Origin: Atrina japonica
Taxonomy: Eukaryota > Mollusca > Bivalvia > Pterioida > Pinnidae
NCBI GenBank assembly: GCA_030159075.1
Contig: BROG01000376.1
Location: 75,001 to 139,000 of the forward strand
DNA: 64,000 nucleotides
Direction: 5' to 3'
The position numbers and the translations under genes are program-made. How positions within the stretch are numbered: position 1 is the stretch's first letter; each line of letters begins with the position of its first letter. Positions 56,185 to 64,000 of the stretch are shown piece by piece. The notes under the pieces were generated by a model. That model did no database searches, was not told the origin of the DNA, and saw nothing but the letters and a program-made list of their open reading frames with translations.

Positions 56185-56616
56185 GTTGTAATCAACCAGT
56201 AAGTGTCATAATTTATCTCTGTAAATGTAGCAGATAAAAGTGTTCATAATCTAGCAAGATCTTTTTTGAAAATTTGAAAATTGCCTTAAGACTTGAGTTA
56301 GGTTAGGGTTGATTAATAGAATCTACCCCTAACTTGAGGGTATGACAATTCGGGAATCTTATCTCAAGGATTGAGATTTCATTTCTCATACCCTGGAGGT
56401 AGAGGTAGATTATTTTTCTCCCATTTCTTAGATATATGTCTAAGTAGATTTATGCATGATCTACATGTCTATATAGATCTACGCATCTGAGTCATGTCTG
56501 ACATAACTATGTACTGCATTCTGGAAGCTACAGAAGTTCTACGTCATAAACTGTATTGTGACATCATAACATGTGTAGATTGTCATCCCCCCACCTGTGG
56601 ATGACTGACTGATATA
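56185..56616. repeat. Spacer copy 1 between minisatellite arrays
   Basis: ttgtaatcaaccagtaagtg through ctgtggatgactgactgata is almost identical to 57383-57813. Its centre is homologous to 50525-50800. Confidence 0.93.
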
Positions 56617-57382
56617 GGACCAGATCAGGTCAGGTCTTCTTGACTAGACAGAGACAGTGTGTATACCAAGTTATAGGACCAAATCAGGTCAGGTCTTCTT
56701 GACTAGACAGAGACAGTGTGTATACCCAAGTTATAGGACCAGATCAGGTCAGGTCTTCTTGACTAGACAAAGACAGTGTGTACCCAAGTTATAGGACGAA
56801 ATCAGGTCAGGTCTTCTTGACTAGACAGAGACAGTGTGTATACCCAAGTTATAGGACCAGATCAGGTCAGGTCTTCTTGACTAGACAAAGACAGTGTGTA
56901 CCCAAGTTATAGGACGAAATCAGGTCAGGTCTTCTTGACTAGACAGAGACTGTGTGAACCCAAGTTATAGGAAGATCAGGTCAGGTTTTCTTGACTAGAT
57001 AGAGACAGTGTGTATACCCAAGTTGTAGGACCAGATCAGGTCAGGTCTTCTTGACTAGACAGAGACAGTGTGTATACCCAAGTTATAGGACCAAATCAGG
57101 TCAGGTCTTCTTGACTAGATAGAGATGGTGTGTATACCCAAGTTATAGGACATGATCAGGTCAGGTCTCATGACTAGACAGAGACAGTGTGTATACCCAA
57201 GTAATAGGACCAGATCAGGTCTTCTTGACTAAACAGAGACAGTGTGTATACCCAAGTTATAGGACCAAATCAGGTCAGGTCTTCATGACTAGACAGAGAC
57301 AGTGTGTATACCCAAGTTATAGGACCAGATCAGGTCAGGTCTTTATGACTAGACAGAGACAGTGTGTATACCCAAGTTATAG
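56617..57382. repeat. 60-bp minisatellite, array 2
   Basis: About 13 units. Variant units (gtgtgaacccaagttatagg aag; ccaagttgtaggacc; ggtctcatgactag; accagatcaggtcttcttga ctaaacag) occur in the same order as in array 1, showing that the array was copied as a block. Confidence 0.95.
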
Positions 57383-57813
57383 TTGTAATCAACCAGTAAG
57401 TGTCATAATTTATCTCTGTAAATGTAGCAGATAAAAGTGTTCATAATCTAGCAAGATCTTTTTTGAAAATTTGAAAATGTGCCTTAAGACTTGAGTTAGG
57501 TTAGGGTTGATTAATAGAATCTACCCCTAACTTGAGGGTATGACAATTCGGGAATCTTATCTCAAGGATTGAGATTTCATTTCTCATACCCTGGAGGTAG
57601 AGGTAGATTATTTTTCTCCCATTTCTTAGATATATGTCTAAGTAGATTTATGCATGATCTACATGTCTATATAGATCTACGCATCTGAGTCATGTCTGAC
57701 ATAACTATGTACTGCATTCTGGAAGCTACAGAAGTTCTACGTCATAAACTGTATTGTGACATCATAACATGTGTAGCTTGTCATCCCCCCCCTCCCCTGT
57801 GGATGACTGACTG
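57383..57813. repeat. Spacer copy 2
   Basis: Near-identical to 56185-56616; differs by a few bases and the length of a C-run near its end. Confidence 0.93.
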
Positions 57814-57819
57814 ATCATT

Positions 57820-58600
57820 TTGCACTTGTTACACGGATAACTCAGTGAATATGGGAGAAAAAAAAAACAGTCCTAAGTTTTGTACCAAGATCAAATAACT
57901 TATGACTTCTTGATAAAGCAGGCCCCAGGTGATTGGTAAGGCTTTTTAAGCATCTTATTTTTATATTACTTGGTCATTACTCAATTTAAACAGTTCTAGG
58001 TTTGACATTTTTGAAAACGTTTCAGGGGTAAATCCCAGCTGATGTCTCGTGTATATATTCTCGACAAAGTTTACTACTTTTTTATTTTTCTCTCAATAGA
58101 GTTCAAACTTGCACACAAGTGTAATTTTATCATATAATGATATACAATTCCAACAGTACTTTAAAAATACTTTAATAAAAACAGTATATTTATGGAACGA
58201 GAACTTTCACACATGGATGCAAACATCATAAAATATTGTAAGTGACCTACATTATTTTGCTTTTGTAGTTCTTTACTGGTGTCATCCCACTTGGTAAAGG
58301 AGGATGAAGTATACAATATATTTATCCCTACCCGACTTAATATACTAGAGAACTCGTCTAATAATTGCACGCTGCAAATTCACCTACAAAAATTTGACCA
58401 AGTTTTTAAATATGAGTTTCATATTATCAATTTTTGTGTTATGGTTGTTTTGAGGTTATTTATTTTTCTTGTTTTGTTTCTGCTGTGACAAAGTTTGGAA
58501 TGTTTTTGCCTCATGGACACTTAATGTCCCTTGGATGTGGTAGATTAATTGATTAATACTTTGTAGTCACAAAATACAAGCATGGACCATGTGTGAAAGT
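57820..58600. other. Intergenic, nothing recognised
   Basis: No ORF with a domain and no repeat boundary found. Confidence 0.45.
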
Positions 58601-58605
58601 CAATC

Positions 58606-58781
58606 TGTGCAGTCTGTTAGCGACCAACTGTGTATACAGACCACCTGGTCATAAAACTGTTTTTTGCTGGCCCAATAGTACCATTTTGTGTACAAATCAA
58701 CCTATATATAAAGACCACCTCCTTAGTAAGACTGGTTTTGTTGTGTCCTGAAGGCAGTCTTTGTATAGAAGTTTCACTGTA
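58606..58781. mobile_element. Short TA-CAGT element, family B (copy 5, inverted)
   Basis: Reverse orientation: gttagcgaccaactgtgtat acagaccacctggtc... to agaagtttcactgta. The internal modules appear as complements (agaccacctggtc, aaagaccacctcc). Confidence 0.8.
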
Positions 58782-58789
58782 ACTACATG

Positions 58790-59190
58790 TATAATCCCAT
58801 ACTGCATTTGTGGCATACTCTAAGTAATGGTTTCATCACACCAAGTGTGTCTGTATATTAACAGGATTCATGGTCAGATGTAAGGTAGTTACAAGACAAA
58901 TGTAGATATGTAAATCAAGTTGGTAAGAGACACAAGATAAGTCCCATATAAATGTCCCTTTAGAACTTCAAAATACATGCCTGTGTAGTTGAAAAGTATT
59001 TTTGTGTTTTTAATAGTCTCAGTGTATAAAATTAATTTCATAGGTACAAACACATACAAATTTCAGGTGTTTATGACTGTTGCAAGTTAGAGCCCTTTAG
59101 TTTTCATGATTTTGTCGTTTAACTGAAGTGATTAAAGTGTCATCTAGTTATGCTTTAGCACCTACAAATATACCCTGGATTACAATTCAG
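58790..59190. other. Intergenic, nothing recognised
   Basis: Unique-looking AT-rich sequence. Confidence 0.4.
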
Positions 59191-59194
59191 TAAC

Positions 59195-59365
59195 GTCAAA
59201 AAATCTTCACAAAATTGTGCAGTCGGTTGGTCATGGATTGATGGTTTAATACCTCACTTGATTGTTGATCAAATAATTTTCAAGTCTCGGTGTTGACTGG
59301 TTTCCTATTTTCAAATAAAAAACGTTGAAAGTGGCGTTAAACAACAATAAACAAACAAAACTCGA
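59195..59365 (+). mobile_element. SINE-like 3' end
   Basis: The ending ttgaaagtggcgttaaacaa caataaacaaac is the tail seen at the SINE 14011-14278 (gacgttaaacaacaat). The 5' portion is too degraded to show A and B boxes. Confidence 0.5.
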
Positions 59366-59369
59366 ATAA

Positions 59370-60045
59370 AAAGAAAATATCACAGTGATGTAACAAGATT
59401 AATTAAACATTTCTAAAAATTTATGTGCAGGTTTGGATTTATATAAACATTACCTGCTGTTCCTACAAGGTAATGTTAGATTTCCAGATCTCTACCTGAG
59501 CAATTTCGTAACAAAAAATTCAGCCGGTAATTATTTACAACATGTCTTACAAACGTACGTGATCAAACTCACCACTTTACCGATATGTGTCTTCTTGACC
59601 CTGGAACAGTTGCACATTTGCAGGGCCAGCACGACAGCCTATGCATGTTCTTTATCTAGACTGTTGAAGATGAACGCCTCTATCTCAAGTCCTTTCATCG
59701 TACAACTTTTAATGATTTAATAGTATTCCTACAAACCTTATACAACCACACAAGGGATATTCATCAAAGTTATTTGTTACTTCTATATCGCCTCAAAGGT
59801 CTGATTGAACTGCTTGCCATGACTGATATGCAGAGGTAGAAGTTACCGTGGAAATATGCAGCTTTTAGACTTCTGAGAACTGTACACTCTTTAAAATAGC
59901 AAATGTCAACACAAAAACTAATGAGAGCTAGATGTTCCCAATTTTGACTGAAAACAACAAATAATACAATTATGCATGTAAATCTTTCAATGATATCACC
60001 AAGTAAAATTGTCAAGTTCATTAAAGTTAAGCCACATGAACGTAG
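59370..60045. other. Intergenic, no gene recognised
   Basis: A 95-codon open frame at 59433-59720 has no recognisable domain or neighbouring exon. The local sequence is slightly GC-richer than average, so a decayed element is possible. Confidence 0.35.
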
Positions 60046-60049
60046 TTTG

Positions 60050-60870
60050 CAAGTCTTGAAAGCCCTTGTATTTTACATCTTGAAGAGCCCTTGTATTTAC
60101 ATGATGTCTTTAAGGATATACATGGACATTTATATTATACAGTCAAACTTGCATTAAAAGCCACCTCCTCTGTATATTCAAACATAACCTTTGTTAACCT
60201 TTTAATAATTGATAAACCTCTTTACAAAAGCTTTTGTTTGTTAGTGTATATCAAGTACAAGTAGTAAAAGTCGAGAAAATATAAATTATTTGGGGGGGGG
60301 GGTTAACACAACTATTGCCCCTTTAAAAAGCCTTTATTTTCATGTCTTAAAACAACTTTTATTTGATGTCTTGAAATGCCCTTGTATTTGATGTCTGGAA
60401 AAGCCCTTGTATATTACACCTTACAAAGTCCTTGACAAAAAGAGTTTTGGTCTCAAAACACTTATAAAGGGGGTTAGGGTTCTTGAAAAAAAGTTGTAAA
60501 TGTCTTGAAACCCTTTGTATTTGATTTCTTGAAAATCCTTGTGTATTACATCGTAAAAAGTTCTTTAAAAAATACTTTTTGCTTCAAACCCCTTATAATA
60601 GGAAGGAAAAATGTTGTAAAAGTATTGAAACCCCTTGTATTTGATGCTTAAAACTCTTGAAAAGTCATTGTATTTTGTTTCTTGAAAAGCCCTTGTATTT
60701 GATGTCTTGAATAGTCCATGTACATGGTATTCTATGTATTGCAGAGCTTCTGTATCTAATGTCTTGAAATGTCATTGTATTGTATGCCATGGAAAGCCTT
60801 TTCTTTGATATCTTGAAAAGTCCTAGTATTAGGTGTATTAAAGAGCCCTTGTTTTGGATGTTTTGAATAG
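60050..60870. repeat. Degenerate tandem repeat, ~25-30-bp unit
   Basis: tcttgaaaagcccttgtatt tgatg recurs about 20 times with heavy divergence. Interrupted at 60138-60326 by fragments of two short elements. Confidence 0.8.
60138..60326. mobile_element. Fragments of family C and family F elements, inverted, inside a tandem repeat
   Basis: 60138-60222 (tacagtcaaacttgcattaa aagccacctcc... aaacctcttta) is the complement of the family C end at 32434. 60241-60326 (tatatcaagtacaagtagta aaagtcgag... attgcccctttaa) is the complement of the left arm of family F at 27187-27270. Confidence 0.7.
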
Positions 60871-60874
60871 TTTT

Positions 60875-61640
60875 TGGATAGTTTCAAAAGAGGTAAATTA
60901 AATGATTACAAAATAAATTAGGTCATACCGTTGATTCTGATATACAAAGCATTCTTTTCTCCAAGTCACAATACATGTATTTTGCATTATCAAATCTCAC
61001 TAAGTAAAATTTAGTTTTAGTTTTAATTGTGGAATGTAATTATCTGTCACCCAACATGGGGTTTGGTAATGGCTATAAATTAAACGTTTATTCAGCAGTC
61101 AGAAGTTTATGAGTTGATGTTGATAGGACATATATACAATAGGACTTTTATTTTCTCAACTGCATGAGTACATACAGAAATGGAGTAAAATTTCTATTGC
61201 AGACTTCGATACTTGATAATGCGTAATTTTATGTTGTAAATGAGTTTGATCTGGTAGATGGAGTTATGTTGACTTCTGGTGACTGCTGGGTCAGAATGAA
61301 ACAACGACAAGAACAATTGGTATTCTAGAAAGGTCTACCAAAACTAAACTTGGCAGTCCGAATGTCCGACAATCTTATGGTGTAAAGACATTCTGAAGGG
61401 TACGAACACTGGTTGGTACGAGTCCATTAGTCATCAATTACATGTATTTGGATTTGCTACCGTAAATGTGCGACTCGTCAACTTGGCAAGTAATCCTTTT
61501 TAAGAGAGAACAATGATGACGAATTCCAGAATTGCAATAGGAAAGGTTCTAAACAGGCACCCGTAAGCTCCCAAGTAATTAATTGGAACTGCATTTGTCG
61601 TCCATCGCCCTGAATGGCCAAATCATTATTCGAGTATGTA
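60875..61640. other. Intergenic, nothing recognised
   Basis: No ORF, SINE head or inverted-repeat element found. Confidence 0.45.
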
Positions 61641-61644
61641 GTAT

Positions 61645-62000
61645 ATACACTGAATCCCAGATACCAAAGTATAAAGTGTCAGGAGGTTCAGAAAACAGCA
61701 TACAAATATTGTGAACATTGAACACACACAGACCTTTGAAAGAAATCCGGAGGTGGGATTAGCTATCATGGAGCGATAGGCATTCCCATACGACCTATAA
61801 TATCCGCCACGAGTCCAAAGTAAAAATGAAGGTCCATTAGAAAAATGACAAATTGGATATTTAAAAAAATGGTCCCAACATGAGGAACAATTACGCATCC
61901 CAAACGGGATGGGACCAGGTGTCCGAGAGGAGTCAGCGTCCCCTGTCAGCAAAGTCAAATTCAAATCAAAACAATTGAGGAATAACTCCTCTTTGGTCAA
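61645..62000 (-). mobile_element. Relic of the retroelement also seen at 36342-36919 (non-coding part)
   Basis: agataccaaagtataaa, cagacctttgaaagaaatcc ggaggtgggatta, tcatggagcgataggcattc cc and ccgccacgagtcc match 36358-36500 collinearly. A second, diverged copy of the same module (cgggatgggaccaggtgtcc gagaggagtcagcgtcccctgtc) follows at about 61904-61945. The minus-strand open frame here (125 codons) shows no recognisable domain. Confidence 0.6.
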
Positions 62001-62107
62001 CAATCAGTATAGAGTAGACGACTCGACAATGCTTGCACACAGGATGCTGTAATGGTAATCAATCAAACACTCAATAGTCGTTTTAGACAGACATTACTCG
62101 AACCAGC

Positions 62108-62109
<2 letters not shown>

Positions 62110-62187
<78 letters not shown>
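62110..62187. repeat. (TA)n microsatellite
   Basis: About 76 bp of TA with one phase break at 62160-62161. Followed by an inverted pair, tataaagcacatata (about 62184) and tttgtgctttatata (about 62304). Confidence 0.93.
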
Positions 62188-62192
<5 letters not shown>

Positions 62193-62339
62193 CATATATC
62201 GCTACAACTTTGTACATTTACTATGATTACGGATCAGAAATGATACTATCTGCCTTAAATAAATAATACATAAAGCACAAAGGTACCTTGTTATTTTTGT
62301 ATTTGTGCTTTATATATATATATATCGAACTTTATAAAT

Positions 62340-62850
62340 ACTGAAAGTGATAATGATCGACAGGCGTCGAACTACAAACGTTGTTATGCAGTAGAAAAAA
62401 AAAACAAAAGAACACGTATATGAAATTTAAAAGATATATAATGAACAAATCATATCGGATATCGTAAGGCTGTAACGTTTAAGATATACCGGTATTTAAA
62501 AGGTTTAGATGATGCATTTAACTTTAAATCGTTAGACTAAATCAACGTTTGAAGACATGAAATTTAAACTTCAGTAAATACTAGTGATAAATAAAGTTCA
62601 AACTGACGGCAGGTAATACGATGGCGATCAGATGGTGGAGGAGACGAGCCCGCAATGTAACGTGAAAAATTAACCCGCCGTGGAAAAGCTAGCCGGGGTC
62701 AATATTCTACGGTAGATTTTAACCCAGGTGCCCGCAGAAAAAGAACCCGTTTCAATATTTCTGTTATTCGATCTTGTAGAAAGCACCTTCCCTACATACA
62801 TTATAGAAAAAAAAACATAAAAAATACGTAGATCATGTATGTATACACTT
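62340..62850. other. Intergenic, CpG-containing, no gene recognised
   Basis: 62600-62770 is richer in CpG than most of the window (atggcgatcagatgg, gacgagcccgcaatgtaacg, aacccgccgtgg) and could be near a promoter of an unseen gene, but no start codon with a conserved frame is visible on either strand. Confidence 0.3.
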
Positions 62851-62851
62851 A

Positions 62852-63010
62852 ACCTGGGGTCCGTTTCATGAAACATCGTGAGTTTTTAAAATCTTAGTTC
62901 GACGTTTGATGAAACGGGGTTTCGCAGAAAATACGCTTAGTAAAAAGGTTACGCATAAACTTAAGACTTTATGTACGGACTTACGATGTTTCATGAAACG
63001 GGCCTCTGGG
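62852..63010. mobile_element. Short inverted-repeat element with CCGTTTCATGAAACATCGT ends
   Basis: ggggtccgtttcatgaaaca tcgtgag (from 62856) and cttacgatgtttcatgaaac gggcctctgg (to 63009) are inverted repeats over about 28 bp. The end itself contains the palindrome tttcatgaaa. About 158 bp, non-coding. Design shared with 47150-47292. Confidence 0.85.
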
Positions 63011-63157
63011 CCGCTTTAAGAGATTGTAGGTTCTGTGAATTCTCGATTGTTTTACATATTATTAATGTTAAAAATCTACAAAAAAAGTCGTAGAATCTGC
63101 GGTTTATGGTACAAAATATACACGGGTTATTTTTTCCTAGAAAGATAACGTATGAAT

Positions 63158-63265
63158 TAGTATACCCCACAGCAAAGTTGGGTTATACTGGATTTTATCC
63201 TGTCCGTCCGTCTGTCTGTTTGTCTAGCTGTCCGTCTGTCTGTAGACGCATGCTTGCAATCACAA
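63158..63265 (+). repeat. Head of a dispersed repeat (hairpin plus CCGTCCGTC run)
   Basis: gtataccccacagcaaagtt gggttatact folds back (TATAcCCc...GGGTTATA), followed by tgtccgtccgtctgtctgtt tgtctagctgtccgtctgtc and 'cagtctagattccatatcac' further on. Same layout as 42995, 46165 and 48071. Confidence 0.6.
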
Positions 63266-63269
63266 CACT

Positions 63270-64000
63270 TACTCTCTTCTTAAAACTTCATATCCATTTG
63301 AGTCATCTACAGTCTAGATTCCATATCACTTCGATCATCAATCAGTTGTGTGTATTTTGGATTGCATACGATAACCATGAATGTTTGCTGGATCTGATGA
63401 CACTCCTGACAAAAAATAAATCAATAATAAGTAGGTCAGTTTTAGGCAAGTCTTTAAAACACCCTAAGTGCTTCCTACTGGTATTGGTAAATGTTTAAAT
63501 GTGTTCAGGATTGATTTCCACGTGGCTTAATGAACCCGGGTAGTTTTGTATGGCAGCCCCTTTTCTATATTACACCAGATACAGTGTACTTGGGAAAAAG
63601 GCCACCAGCATCCTACAAGTAAACAGAAAAACTGGGGTGGGGGGGGTGGGGGTGGGGGTTATAGGGTGCCACTTTGGGATAACAATAAAACGTTGTAATT
63701 TTTAACTACGATATATGCATCTACAATTTGAATCAGTGTCGTTTGTTCATATCCAATTTATATAGCCGTGTATTCATTTTCAATTTGCCAAAATTGGAAA
63801 TTATCGATGATATGGGTATCACATCTCTTCTGATTTTCTAGTCAACTTTGTGATAAATAAAGAATATATATATACACTAGTATTTTGAATTTTTAATACG
63901 ATGTTTAAAAACTTAAACATGCTTGAATAGAAAAAATAGAGCATCGTAATAAACACAGCTTGCGAAACTTAAAAGGACAGGTGAGGCAGCCTACGTGTAA
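63270..64000. other. Window end, no gene recognised
   Basis: A G-rich run (ggggtggggggggtgggggt, about 63635-63658) is the only distinct feature. The 130-codon frame at 63106-63498 overlaps the dispersed repeat and has no domain. Confidence 0.45.

Overview
The window is AT-rich animal nuclear DNA. It has large spliced genes with GT-AG introns, tRNA- and 5S-derived SINE-like repeats, many short inverted-repeat elements, minisatellites and (TA)n tracts. The protein sequences and the repeat types (the marine-invertebrate SINE body with its terminal 'gacgttaaacaacaat' tail, and the hairpin plus CCGTCCGTC heads) suggest a lophotrochozoan, most likely a bivalve mollusc. The species cannot be named from the sequence.

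Only two protein-coding genes can be supported, both on the + strand. (1) 381-29049 is a complete VPS39 (Vam6/Vps39-like) gene. I reconstructed 26 coding exons joined by 25 GT-AG introns with consistent phase, giving a 908-residue protein with an N-terminal CNH domain, a helical clathrin-repeat region and a C-terminal Cys/His zinc-binding region. It is a subunit of the HOPS tethering complex for late endosome/lysosome fusion. (2) 45138-47984 is a two-exon gene for a 420-residue raftlin-family protein with an N-terminal Gly suited to myristoylation, so probably a membrane-raft-associated protein. Its 5' UTR exon is probably upstream, with a candidate donor near 41515. The two genes have no obvious functional link beyond membrane biology.

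Layout: 1-380 promoter and 5' UTR of VPS39; 381-29049 VPS39, whose introns carry at least a dozen inverted-repeat elements, SINEs and tandem arrays; 29050-29925 probable 3' UTR; 30000-41000 repeat-dominated intergenic DNA with five minisatellites, a retroelement reverse-transcriptase fragment inserted inside one of them, and a clean 228-bp element with 5-bp target duplication; 41000-48000 the raftlin-like gene with a Harbinger-like transposase fragment in its presumed 5' intron; 48071-49187 a 1.1-kb terminal-inverted-repeat element right behind the raftlin stop codon; 50000-64000 intergenic DNA with SINEs, a 5S-rRNA-like segment, a duplicated 60-bp minisatellite complex and more inverted-repeat elements.

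The most unusual observations are a dispersed set of about 12 short elements (four related families) that share TA-CAGT termini and are built internally from repeated 'RGRCCACCT' units; a lineage-type insertion of a four-fold peptide repeat in the VPS39 CNH domain; and tandem or transposon-derived sequence at two VPS39 splice acceptors. I saw no CRISPR array, operon, prokaryotic system or viral genome.
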